This document shows, one piece after another, positions 35,990 through 44,483 of a stretch of 64,000 nt of DNA. The notes under the pieces were generated by a model. That model was not told where the DNA came from. It saw only the letters and a list, made by a program, of their open reading frames with translations, and ran no database searches. A program made the position numbers and the translations under genes. Each line of letters opens with the position of its first letter. Position 1 is the stretch's first letter. Source of the DNA: Acidipropionibacterium sp. (lineage in GTDB: Bacteria; Actinomycetota; Actinomycetes; Propionibacteriales; Propionibacteriaceae); assembly GCA_022647765.1 (NCBI GenBank), contig JALCLH010000005.1, positions 1 through 64,000 on the forward strand. Reading direction: 5' to 3'.

Positions 35990-36864
35990 TGACTGTCGCG
36001 CTGCCCGAGCTGGACCCCCGGATCGGCTGGTCGATCCGCGTCCTGGACGCCACCGCCGGGCCCGGCTCGCCGGCCCCGGTGCTGGCCGAGCACACCCCGG
36101 ACCGGGTCTGCAGCACCGCCAGCGTCGGCAAGCTCTTCCTGCTGGTCGCGGTGGCCAACCGGCTCCAGGACGGCAGCCTGGCACCCGACCAGCGGATCGA
36201 CATTCCCGAGGAGCTGCGCGTCGAGGACTCCGGACTGCTCTACCGGATGCTGGACCAGCGCCTCACCGTCGTCGACGCCGCCCTGCTGGTCGGCGCGGTG
36301 AGCGACAATCTGGCCACCAATGCGCTGGCCCACCTGGTGGGGCTGGACGCCGTCCACGCGGTCTCGGCGCAGCTGGGCTACCGGAACACCCTGATGCTCG
36401 ACTACATCCGCCACGAGCGAACCCCCGATCTGCCGTGGACCACCTCCTACGGCTGCGCCGCCGAGCTGTCCGACCTCATCCTGCGGCTGGCGGAGGGCTC
36501 CGGGCCGGACCAGCCCGGTGCCGAGCTGCTGTCCGATCCGGTGCGCTCCCGGATCCTCACCTGGCTGGCCGCCGACACCGACACCTCGATGCTGGCCGAC
36601 TCCTTCCTGCTCGACCCGCTGGCCCATGTCGAGCCCGAGTATCAGCAGATGGTGCTGCGTCACAAGACCGGCTCGATCGAGACCGCCCGGATCGAGGTCG
36701 GCCATCTCGCCGGCCCGGCCGGCCGGGCCGCCTACGCGGTGGCCGCCAACTGGCCGGAGGGCACGGACCTGCGGGCCGCGGCGATCGACGCCATGCGGGC
36801 CATCGGGGAGCAGATCCGCCGCCACGTCACCGGCCTGGATCGCGACGACGCCGGCCGGTCATGA
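35989..36864 (+). CDS. class A beta-lactamase-fold protein without signal peptide
   Basis: 291 residues. Ser45-x-x-Lys48 (TASVGKLF), Ser105-Asp-Asn107 and Lys226-Thr-Gly228 (RHKTGS) are all in place, as in class A beta-lactamases. No export signal or lipobox is present: the protein starts TVALPELDPRIGW. Cytoplasmic location is unusual for a lactamase that protects against drugs, so an intracellular amidase or peptidase role is as likely. A conventional omega-loop Glu is not clear. It overlaps both neighbours. Confidence 0.85.
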   Translation: MTVALPELDPRIGWSIRVLDATAGPGSPAPVLAEHTPDRVCSTASVGKLFLLVAVANRLQDGSLAPDQRIDIPEELRVEDSGLLYRMLDQRLTVVDAALLVGAVSDNLATNALAHLVGLDAVHAVSAQLGYRNTLMLDYIRHERTPDLPWTTSYGCAAELSDLILRLAEGSGPDQPGAELLSDPVRSRILTWLAADTDTSMLADSFLLDPLAHVEPEYQQMVLRHKTGSIETARIEVGHLAGPAGRAAYAVAANWPEGTDLRAAAIDAMRAIGEQIRRHVTGLDRDDAGRS

Positions 36865-37952
36865 CCCTGCGATGCCCGGAACCGGTCGGCGGGCTGGAGT
36901 GGACGGTCATCGACGGAGACCGGAAGACCGTGATGACCGAGTTGGGACGCCGGCACGCCGGGCAGATCGCCGCATGGCGGGACATGCCGTCCTGGGCGGG
37001 CCTGGTCGAACGGGCCGGCGGACCGCGCCGCGAGGTCTTCGACGCCGTGGTCGCCGCCAGCCGAAGGCTGCTGCCCACCGAGTCCCAGGAGCTGGACTGG
37101 CTGGCCGCCGGGGCCGGTGTGCCCGCCGAGGAGCTCTGGGCCCTCAACCTGCGCGGCGATCTGGGCCGTGACGGCACCGGCTGCTCGGACCTGTGCGCGA
37201 TCGCTCCCAGAGGCGGAGCTGGAGCCGGAACCGGGGAGGGCGACCGGCCGTGGATGGGCCACAACGAGGACGGCGAGCGCGAGCTGGCCGGCCTGGTCCG
37301 ACTGGTCACCCTGTGCATCGACTCAGACCCGGCTGTGACCGTGCTGTGGTATCCGGGGATGCTGCCGGCCAACTCCTTCGTCACCACCTCGGCGGGGCTG
37401 AGCTTCGGGATGGATCACGTCCCGGTCCGGCGCTGCCTGACCACCGGGGCCGGACGCCATCTGGTGGCCCGGCACGCCCAGCGGCAGACCGACGGCGAGG
37501 CGGCCCGGCGGGTGCTGAGGACGGTGCCGTGCGCCGGCGGATTCGCCTTCGACGTGGCCGACGGCCCGGCCGGCCGCGCCGACATCATCGAGAATGCCGC
37601 CGGTGCGGTGATCGCGGCCCGGGCCGGTGCCCGGCCGCTGAGGCACACCAATCATCTGCGTCTGGTGGACGGGCGGCGACCCGGCCTGGCGGTGGCCGCC
37701 GACGACCGCTGGCTGGCCGAGAGCCGCACCCGACTGGCCCGCCTGAGCGAGGCCTCGCCGGCCGTCGAGTCCGCCGAGCAGGTGGTGGCGGCCCTGCGCT
37801 GCGACGGCGTCCTCAATCGCGGCGACGATCTGTACACCTTCGCGACGACCGTGGTCGACCCGGCCGCCGACCGCATCTGGATCCAGGGGGAGGGCTCCCC
37901 CTGGCGGGGCGTGCTGAGCGCCTTCGCCGTCGGAGAGAGGATCACCGCATGA
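36861..37952 (+). CDS. C45-type Ntn hydrolase (acyl-CoA:6-aminopenicillanate acyltransferase-like)
   Basis: 363 residues. The predicted nucleophile is Cys108 in DGTGCSDLCAIAP, the processing-site context of C45 proteins, followed by GHNEDGE and NSFVTTSAGLSFGMDHV. The family includes fungal penicillin acyltransferase and bacterial amide hydrolases of unknown substrate. Known members self-cleave before the Cys. Here it sits between two class A beta-lactamase-fold genes with 4-bp overlaps on both sides, so amide or lactam chemistry is plausible. Confidence 0.82.
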   Translation: MTLRCPEPVGGLEWTVIDGDRKTVMTELGRRHAGQIAAWRDMPSWAGLVERAGGPRREVFDAVVAASRRLLPTESQELDWLAAGAGVPAEELWALNLRGDLGRDGTGCSDLCAIAPRGGAGAGTGEGDRPWMGHNEDGERELAGLVRLVTLCIDSDPAVTVLWYPGMLPANSFVTTSAGLSFGMDHVPVRRCLTTGAGRHLVARHAQRQTDGEAARRVLRTVPCAGGFAFDVADGPAGRADIIENAAGAVIAARAGARPLRHTNHLRLVDGRRPGLAVAADDRWLAESRTRLARLSEASPAVESAEQVVAALRCDGVLNRGDDLYTFATTVVDPAADRIWIQGEGSPWRGVLSAFAVGERITA

Positions 37953-39180
37953 CCATCGACTGCTCCGGCGTCCCGACCAGGCTTCGCGAGACGACGGGGG
38001 TGCGATGGTCGGCCCTGGCGGTCGACATCGACTCCGGAAGAGTGCTCTTCGAGCTGGATCCGGACCGGGTCTGCAATACCGCGAGCGTCGGCAAGATCTT
38101 CATGCTGCACCGGCTGCTCACCGAGGTGGACGCCGGCCGGCGCAGCCTCGAGGACCGCGTCGCCCGGCGTCCGGTGGAGTGGATGGACAACTCGGGGCTG
38201 TGGTACCTGCTCCAGCAGAACGATCTCAGCCTCTACGACCTCGCCGCCCTGATCGGCGCGGTGAGCGACAATGCGGCCACCAACACCCTGGTGAGGGTGA
38301 TCGGGCTGGACGCCGTCCAGGAGCACACCCGCGCCCTGGGATACCGGCACTCCGGGCTGGACGACTGCGTCCGCTGGCCGATCCCGCCCGGCTCCCCGAC
38401 CACCCTGTCGCACGGGGGTGCGATGGTCGGCCCTGGCGGTCGACATCGACTCCGGAAGAGTGCTCTTCGAGCTGGATCCGGACCGGGTCTGCAATACCGC
38501 GAGCGTCGGCAAGATCTTCATGCTGCACCGCTGCTCACCGAGGTGGACGCCGGCCGGCGCAGCCTCGAGGACCGCGTCGCCCGGCGTCCGGTGGAGTGGA
38601 TGGACAACTCGGGGCTGTGGTACCTGCTCCAGCAGAACGATCTCAGCCTCTACGACCTCGCCGCCCTGATCGGCGCGGTGAGCGACAATGCGGCCACCAA
38701 CACCCTGGTGAGGGTGATCGGGCTGGACGCCGTCCAGGAGCACACCCGCGCCCTGGGATACCGGCACTCCGGGCTGGACGACTGCGTCCGCTGGCCGATC
38801 CCGCCCGGCTCCCCGACCACCCTGTCGCACGGGACGGCGTCCGAGCTGGTGCGGTTCTGCTCCCGGCTGTCCCGCGGCGAGGATCTGTCGCACTCCTCCG
38901 CCGACGTCCTGCAGCGCTGGCGGGGGCGGGGATGGACCTGTCGATGGTGGCCTCGGCCTTTCGGCCCTGGACCCTGCAGGCGCACTACTACTTCGATCGC
39001 GACATCTAGGCTGTGGAACAAAACCGCACGATCACACCGTGCGCCTACTCGGATGGTGATGATTTCCCTCCACGGATCGGGTACGCGGTGCTGGCGATCT
39101 GGACACTGCGGTCAGGATCTGAGGGATCGAGGTGCGGCGCGATGCGCGACCACGCACAAGCCGTCTTGCCTGCTCCCGAG
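37949..39180 (+). pseudogene. second class A beta-lactamase-fold gene, duplicated and broken
   Basis: Paralogue of the 35989 gene with Ser46-x-x-Lys49 and an SDN motif. A 418-bp stretch is tandemly repeated (38001-38835) and the second copy lacks one G, so the frame shifts. Further on, MDLSMVASAF appears only in another frame, and the KT(G) remnant (LWNKT) with a YAVLA stretch is spread over several frames to about 39150. One unit would be a normal-sized protein. Several independent lesions argue for real decay, although a collapsed or misassembled repeat is possible. Confidence 0.75.
38001..38835 (+). repeat. 417/418-bp tandem direct duplication
   Basis: Copy 1 starts at about 38001 and copy 2 at about 38419. 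They match almost base for base; the visible difference is one G missing in copy 2 (CACCGCTGCTC against CACCGGCTGCTC). A short identical run (CACGGG / ACGGGGG) lies at the junction, suggesting slippage or recombination between short repeats. Confidence 0.9.
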
Positions 39181-39329
39181 CTGCAGAATAGGCGGACAGG
39201 AGAAGAGGGCCCGCCCCGCCCGCGGAAGTCTGACACCACGCGGGAGTCCGGAGATCCGGAACACCACACAGACTCTGCAGCGGAACGGGGGGGATTGTGG
39301 GCGCCTTGTCGGCGCAGAGACGGCCGGCC

Positions 39330-39362
39330 CCGGTCATGGATCATGATCTGATCCATGACCGG
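39330..39362 (-). terminator. terminator of amtB-glnK
   Basis: Perfect 14-bp arms CCGGTCATGGATCA / TGATCCATGACCGG around TGATC, 13 bp past the glnK stop. The region 39181-39329 shows nothing else I can support. Confidence 0.8.
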
Positions 39363-39375
39363 ACCGGCGGCCGAT

Positions 39376-39714
39376 TCAGATCGCGGCGTCTCCGCGTTCC
39401 GCGGTGCGGATCCGGATGACGTCCTCGACGGGAGTCACCCAGACCTTGCCGTCGCCGATCTCTCCGGTTCGGGCCGCGTCGCAGATCGTGGTCGTGATCT
39501 CCTCGGCGTCCGCATCGGAGGCGAGGATCTCGATGCGGACCTTCTCGACGAAGTCGATGGTGAACTCGGCTCCGCGATAGACCTCGACGTGTCCGCGCTG
39601 ACGGGCGTAGCCACTGGCCTCGGAGACCGTCATTCCGGCGACCCCCTTGGTGGCAAGGGCGATCTGGACGTTGTCAAGGACCGCCGGCTGGACGATTGCT
39701 GTGATGAGTTTCAT
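39376..39714 (-). CDS. glnK: PII signal protein with Phe at the T-loop modification site
   Basis: 112 residues, full PII length. The T-loop reads EVYRGAEFTIDF, so residue 51, normally the Tyr that is uridylylated or adenylylated, is Phe (codon TTC on the minus strand at 39564-39562). Ligand-binding GDGKVWV and the C-terminal TAERGDAA are intact. PII senses ATP/ADP and 2-oxoglutarate and blocks AmtB. Here it should still bind ligands but cannot be modified at residue 51. It overlaps amtB by 4 bp. Confidence 0.92.
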   Translation of the reverse strand: MKLITAIVQPAVLDNVQIALATKGVAGMTVSEASGYARQRGHVEVYRGAEFTIDFVEKVRIEILASDADAEEITTTICDAARTGEIGDGKVWVTPVEDVIRIRTAERGDAAI

Positions 39715-41099
39715 GCCTGCGTTCCCTTCGTGTCTGAGCTGTCAGCCTTGTCGGCCGGCACCGGGCTCACCGGGGAGCTGGGCAGCACCAGGGAGTCGCG
39801 GATGCGCATCGAGGTGTAGCGGACGTTGGACAGGTCGTAGCCCGCCTCGGCGTGCTCCACGAGATCGATGCCGGCGAGCTCCTGCTTGGTGGAGATCCGG
39901 ATGCCCATCGTCTTCTTGATGACGAAGGCGATGATGAAGCTGACGATGAAGCTGTAGAACAGCACGGCCAGGGCGCAGACCAGCTGGGTGCCGAGCAGCC
40001 TGGCGGAACCGCTGTAGAACAGTCCGGCCTTGTGGGCCTCCAGGGCCGCCGGGTGGGCGGCAGCCATGTAGTTCGGGTCGCCCAGGAAGCCGATCAGCAC
40101 GGTGCCGACGAAGCCTCCGACCATGTGGACGCCGACGACGTCGAGAGAGTCGTCATAGCCGAACTTGTACTTGAGCCCGACCGCCATGGCGCAGATCGCG
40201 CCGACGACGAGGCCGAGGATGATGGCGCCGATCGGGGAGACCGCGGCGCAGGCGGGGGTGATGCCGACCAGGCCGGCGACCATGCCCGAGGCGGCGCCGA
40301 GGGTGGTCGGATGGCCGTCGCGGATCCACTCGACGAAGATCCAGCCGAGGAAGGCGCAGCCGGCGCCGAGCAGGGTGTTGATCCAGGCCCAGCCGCCGAC
40401 CTCATTGGCGCCCAGCGCCGAACCGGCGTTGAACCCGAACCAGCCGAACCACAGGCCGGTCGCACCGAGCATCACCATGGTGGTGTTGTGCGGACGCATC
40501 GGCTTGGAGCCGAACCCGATCCGCTTTCCGAGGACGATCGCCAGGGCCAGCGCACCGGCTCCCGCGTTGATGTGAATCGCGGTGCCGCCGGCGAAGTCGA
40601 CGGCCTTCATCTGGTTGAGGATCCAGCCGGTGCCGAACACCCAGTTGGCTGCGGGGAAGTAGCAGAGGATCGCCCAGAGTGCGCTGAACACGATCCAGGC
40701 GGAGAACTTCATGCGGTCGGCCGCACAGCCCGCGACCAGGGCCACGGCGATGATGGCGAATGCCGACTGGAATGCCGCGAAGGCGAACATTGGGATGGAG
40801 TGGGGGTCTGTGCCGACGGTTGCGCCGATCACATCGTGCATGCCGAAGTACTGGAAGGGGCTTCCGCTGAAGCCCTTCGAGTCGCCGAAGGCCATTGAGA
40901 ATCCGAACAGCACCCAGAGGACGCCGACGGTGGCCATCGGGATGACGGTCATCATGATCATGTTCAGCACGCCCTTGGCGCGGACCATGCCTCCGTAGAA
41001 GAACGCCAGGGCCGGCGTCATCAGGAGCACGAGCGATGCGCTCGCCAGAACCCAGGCGGTATCGCCTGTGTTTGTCTCGAGAAGTACTAGTGGTGTCAT
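39711..41099 (-). CDS. amtB: ammonium transporter
   Basis: 462 residues from the ATG at 41099 (MTPLVLLETNTGDTAW). Eleven hydrophobic segments are expected. The conserved pore histidines are seen in GGTAIHINAGAGALAL and GVHMVGGFVG. FFYGGMVRAKGVLN near the N-terminus is typical. It conducts ammonium across the membrane and is gated by the PII protein encoded next to it. Two GlnR-like boxes precede it. Confidence 0.95.
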   Translation of the reverse strand: MTPLVLLETNTGDTAWVLASASLVLLMTPALAFFYGGMVRAKGVLNMIMMTVIPMATVGVLWVLFGFSMAFGDSKGFSGSPFQYFGMHDVIGATVGTDPHSIPMFAFAAFQSAFAIIAVALVAGCAADRMKFSAWIVFSALWAILCYFPAANWVFGTGWILNQMKAVDFAGGTAIHINAGAGALALAIVLGKRIGFGSKPMRPHNTTMVMLGATGLWFGWFGFNAGSALGANEVGGWAWINTLLGAGCAFLGWIFVEWIRDGHPTTLGAASGMVAGLVGITPACAAVSPIGAIILGLVVGAICAMAVGLKYKFGYDDSLDVVGVHMVGGFVGTVLIGFLGDPNYMAAAHPAALEAHKAGLFYSGSARLLGTQLVCALAVLFYSFIVSFIIAFVIKKTMGIRISTKQELAGIDLVEHAEAGYDLSNVRYTSMRIRDSLVLPSSPVSPVPADKADSSDTKGTQA

Positions 41100-41144
41100 G
41101 CCCAATATCTTTGAGGGACAGCGTTGCAAGGCAGTTCAGCCTCT

Positions 41145-41191
41145 GTTACCGGCGTGTGACAGGTTCGGGCCTCATGTAACGAATGTGTAAC
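41145..41191 (-). promoter_or_regulatory. two GlnR-type boxes before amtB
   Basis: On the minus strand, GTTAC-N6-GTTAC (41191-41176) and GTCAC-N6-GTAAC (41160-41145), 15 bp apart and 46-92 bp before the amtB start. The half-site spacing matches the actinobacterial GlnR consensus for nitrogen-starvation activation. GlnR itself is not in the window. Confidence 0.7.
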
Positions 41192-41404
41192 ATCAATCGG
41201 TTTTGCTGACGGTGAACCACGCGGGCGCTATCATCCGCCCCGGATCTCTGTGTCGCTGATGTCCGGGCGGCGTCCGGGGCCCGTGCCGACGCGCTCCGCG
41301 CAGGCTTGTGTCGACGCGTCCCGGGCAGGGGTGATTCGGTTCCGGGACGATGCTGGCGACTCTTGTAGTCTTGACTTCCGGGACAGTCGGAGGGGGATCG
41401 TCAG

Positions 41405-42295
41405 GTGTATTGCGCGCGGTGTGGGGCCGAGGTGGGGGCTTCCGAGTTCCGATGCCCGAAGTGCGCTCTCGACCTGCACCTGGCCGGTTCGGTGCGCCTC
41501 ACCGATCCCGCGCTGGATGCCCTGCTTCCCGGTCACGCACAGGCCCCGGGCGGATCTTCGGGCGCACTGAGCACACGGATCAGCGAGTCGGAGGGCCGGG
41601 CCCCGTCCCCCGAGGACGCGGTCACCCGGCTGCTTCCCGCCGTCGGGGATGCGGATGCCACTCGGGTGATGCCCCTCACCGGCTCTGTCGGCCGTGCCGA
41701 CGCCGTTGGTTCCGCCGGTTCTGCGGATGACCAGATGACCCAGGTGCTCGGGCGCATCCCAGCTGGCGGCCGCGCCTCATCGACTGCCGGATCCGCCGCC
41801 GGGGACTCGCCGCGCCTTCTCAATCCGCCCCCGGTCTCTGCCGGGCAGGCCGCGCCCGGGCCCTGGCAGGGCGGTTCGACGCCGGGCGGTTCGACGCCGT
41901 CGTCGGGGCTTCGGGGCGCCGACGAGAACCTTCCGCGCGAGTGGTTCCGCGACCCGCAGGCCGAGTACGACGGCGCCCTCGGGGCGCCCGCGAGCGGTCC
42001 GGCACCGGTCTTCAATCCGCCGGCGAGGCCGAAGCCGGCCCCCGCCCCGGCCCCGGCGCCGGTGAAGAAGGACGAGGGACGGCGCGTCGGCCCGGTGCTG
42101 GTCGCCATGCTGGTGGTCACCGTCCTGGTGCTGATCGGGGTGGTCTGGTGGGTGCTGAGCAACCTCACCTCCAAGGCCGAGGGCCAGATCCGGCCGCTCG
42201 ACTCGGACACGGTCGCGGCGGCCGGTCTGGTGAGCGGTGCCGCTTCGCCGGCCCCGGATCCCTCGGCGTCTTCAGATTCGCTGGATGCCGCGTAG
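41405..42295 (+). CDS. zinc-ribbon membrane protein of unknown function
   Basis: 296 residues from a GTG. The N-terminal zinc ribbon is YCARCG...CPKC. A long Ser/Gly/Pro-rich disordered stretch has repeated Thr-Arg-(L/V)-(L/M)-P patterns, resembling FHA-binding or phospho-Thr tails. One transmembrane helix (VGPVLVAMLVVTVLVLIGVVWWVL) comes after a Pro-Ala linker, then a short exterior tail. A role in cell-envelope signalling is only a guess. The last 24 bp overlap the convergent phosphatase gene. Confidence 0.65.
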   Translation: MYCARCGAEVGASEFRCPKCALDLHLAGSVRLTDPALDALLPGHAQAPGGSSGALSTRISESEGRAPSPEDAVTRLLPAVGDADATRVMPLTGSVGRADAVGSAGSADDQMTQVLGRIPAGGRASSTAGSAAGDSPRLLNPPPVSAGQAAPGPWQGGSTPGGSTPSSGLRGADENLPREWFRDPQAEYDGALGAPASGPAPVFNPPARPKPAPAPAPAPVKKDEGRRVGPVLVAMLVVTVLVLIGVVWWVLSNLTSKAEGQIRPLDSDTVAAAGLVSGAASPAPDPSASSDSLDAA

Positions 42296-42763
42296 CACCC
42301 CGGACGCCGACTCCTCGGCCACCGAGGCCCACGGCGCGTCCAGCTCGATCTCGGTGAGGGTCGCCGGCGGGTACCAGCAGCGCATCTGGTCGGCCTCGGA
42401 GCGGTCGGAGGAGTAGGACAGCCGGCTCGCCAGGGCCGGGATGGTGGGGGCGTGGCCGACCACCAGAAGGGTCCCGACCTCCTCCTCGATCTCCGAGATG
42501 CGCTGTTGCATGGTCTCTGTGCCACCGGAGTACAGGGCCCGCATCACCTCGACCCGGCAGTCCAGGCCGGTGCACTCGAAGGTCTGGCGGGTGCGCAGTG
42601 CCGAGGAGCACAGGGCCAGGTCCACCCCGCGCAGGGCGAGGGTCTTCCCCACCTCGGCGGCCTGTCGGCGTCCCAGGGCGGTGAGCGGACGATCGGCGTC
42701 CCCGCCGCCGTTGCCGGGGCTGTTCGCCGGTTGGGCGTGACGGAGCAGGAAGAGGGTGTGCAC
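42272..42763 (-). CDS. histidine phosphatase (SixA-like)
   Basis: 163 residues. The catalytic RHA motif is in LFLLRHAQPA and the second His in LLVVGHAPTIP, as in the SixA branch, with SSALRTRQTFEC between. SixA removes phosphate from phosphohistidine on phosphotransfer proteins; short actinobacterial members are often uncharacterised. It is convergent with the zinc-ribbon gene. Confidence 0.88.
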   Translation of the reverse strand: MHTLFLLRHAQPANSPGNGGGDADRPLTALGRRQAAEVGKTLALRGVDLALCSSALRTRQTFECTGLDCRVEVMRALYSGGTETMQQRISEIEEEVGTLLVVGHAPTIPALASRLSYSSDRSEADQMRCWYPPATLTEIELDAPWASVAEESASGVLRGIQRI

Positions 42764-42815
42764 CCGTCCATCCTGGCACGGCGGTTCCGGATCGCGGCGT
42801 CACTACGATGAAGCC

Positions 42816-43816
42816 ATGCCGTTGACAGATCTGTCGCTCGAGGAGTCCCGCGAGTTCCGCCCGGCGATTCCCGAGCCCGAGGACTTCGAGTCCTTCTGGC
42901 GCAGCACCCTGGAGGAGCACCGGGAGAGGCCGCTGAACGTCTCGCTGACCCCCTTCGACAATCGTCAGAAGATCGTCGACAGCTGGGATCTGCGGTTCGA
43001 CGGGTATCTGGGGACGCCGGTCTCCGGATGGCTGCATCTGCCGGCCGGTGCCACCGGACCGCTCCCGGTGGTGGTGCAGTACAAGGGTTACAGCTCCTCG
43101 CGGCGGGTGCCCTTCGCGACTCCCTTCGCCTGCCGCCGGCTACGCGCACATCGTCATCGACCCGCGCGGCCAGGGCTGGGCTCATCCGACGATCGTCGGC
43201 ATCGCCGGGGACGACGGCCCGTGGGGCGGCGGCTCCGGAGCGCCCGGATTCATGACCCCGCATCTGGACGACCCGGCCGGCCACTACTTCCGGCGTCTCT
43301 ACGTGGACGCCTTCCGGGCCCTGCAGGTGGCGCGCAGCCTGGACGTCGTCGACCCCGCCCGGGTGGCTCTGGTGGGCCACTCCCAGGGCGGCGCGCAGGT
43401 GGCCGGCGGTGGCCGGACTGGCCGCGATGACCGGGATCGGGGTGAGCGTGGCCTGCGTGGACTCGCCCTTCCTGTCGTGCATCCGGCGGTCGGTGGACCT
43501 GGCCGGTAACGGGCCCTATCTCGAGGTGGTGAGCTGGCTGCGCACTCACCCCTATCTGGTGGGGCGCGCCTTCGACACCCTGAACCACTTCGACATCATG
43601 CACTTCGCGCGTCGGGCCGGGACCCGGGCGCTGTTCTCGGTGGCGATGATGGACGACACCTGCCCGCCCTCGACGGCTTGGGCGGCGTACAACCGCTGGG
43701 GGGAGACGGGCGGCGGAGTGATGAAGGACATCAACGTCTATCCGTTCGCCCAGCACCCGGGTGGCGAGGAGGTCCAGACCTGGAATCAGCTCGGTCTGCT
43801 GGAGAAGATTTTCTAG
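42816..43816 (+). CDS. acetylxylan esterase / cephalosporin-C deacetylase family, two frameshifts
   Basis: About 333 residues after repair. Opening PEDFESFW with WLHLPAG and VVQYKGYSSSRR is the AXE1 signature. Catalytic Ser is in VGHSQGGAQ, Asp in MMDDTCPPST and His in FAQHPGGEE. The family removes acetyl groups from sugars or cephalosporin C. Frames break near 43125 (PFA to AAGYAHIVIDPRGQG) and near 43405 (QVAGG to AVAGLAAMTG), each fixed by one base. No signal peptide; cytoplasmic. Confidence 0.85.
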
Positions 43817-43908
43817 GGCGCCGGGCCCTGTGTCCGTGCAATGCCGAGATCCTCGGGGGCAAGACAAAGACTCGGCGACAGCCTGGGTAGCGTGCTTGAC
43901 GTGTGACT

Positions 43909-44223
43909 TCAGGCGACCTGTAGCCGCTCGTCGCCGCTGACGTATTCGACCGCGAGTTCTCCTCCGACCGCTTGCAGATACTTTCGAATCGTACCGACCC
44001 GTGCGCTGTCGAGATCACCGCGCTCGATCTTGGAGACTTGGCGCTGGCCAACGCCAATACGTTCGGCCAACTGGGCCTGCGTCAGGCCAGCACGCTCACG
44101 CAGCTCGCGCAAGCGATAGGCGCGGACCTCGGCAAGCATGGCCGTCTTGTAGGTGTCGATCGCCGCCTGGTCCTCGGGCGTTACAGGGTGCTTGGCCAGG
44201 TAGTCCTCGAGTGTCAAAGACAT
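43909..44223 (-). CDS. XRE-family antitoxin (HigA-like)
   Basis: 104 residues. Cro/C1 helix-turn-helix LRERAGLTQAQLAERIGVGQRQVSKIERGDL at about residues 40-70. A small N-terminal extension (LAKHPVTPEDQAAIDTYK) resembles HigA antitoxins of the phage Gp49-like family. It lies 5 bp after the broken toxin gene in the toxin-first order usual for HigBA. It should be a DNA-binding protein and may still repress the promoter. Confidence 0.85.
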   Translation of the reverse strand: MSLTLEDYLAKHPVTPEDQAAIDTYKTAMLAEVRAYRLRELRERAGLTQAQLAERIGVGQRQVSKIERGDLDSARVGTIRKYLQAVGGELAVEYVSGDERLQVA

Positions 44224-44227
44224 GTCA

Positions 44228-44438
44228 TTACCTTTCTCTCAGTGTGCGCAGGTGCTCGTCGAACAGATCATCTGCGACCGGAATGTTGTTCCTGTACCAA
44301 CGTGTCCAGTTCCCCGACTTATCCCCTGACACAAGCATGATCCCGCAACACTTGCAGGGCGGCCACGACCTGTCGCCATGACGCACGGTCAAGGCCGTCG
44401 AGCCAGTCCTGGATCAGAGTGACGTCAACGGTCCACAT
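44228..44438 (-). pseudogene. HigB-type toxin with an internal deletion
   Basis: The ATG at 44438 opens a HigB/Gp49-like N-terminus (WTVDVTLIQDWLDGLDRASW, continuing RQVVAALQVLRDH), but a stop follows after 39 codons. The C-terminal signature SGDKSGNWTRWYRNNIPVAD...LRTLRER continues in a different frame to the TAA at 44228. Together they make about 70 residues against a normal 110-120, so about 40 central residues are missing and the junction is out of frame. The toxin is dead and its antitoxin intact. TATACT at 44449-44444 is the likely -10. Confidence 0.8.
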
Positions 44439-44483
44439 ACCAACAGTATAGACCGTACAGGGTCTGGCGACCCGATCAGGACG

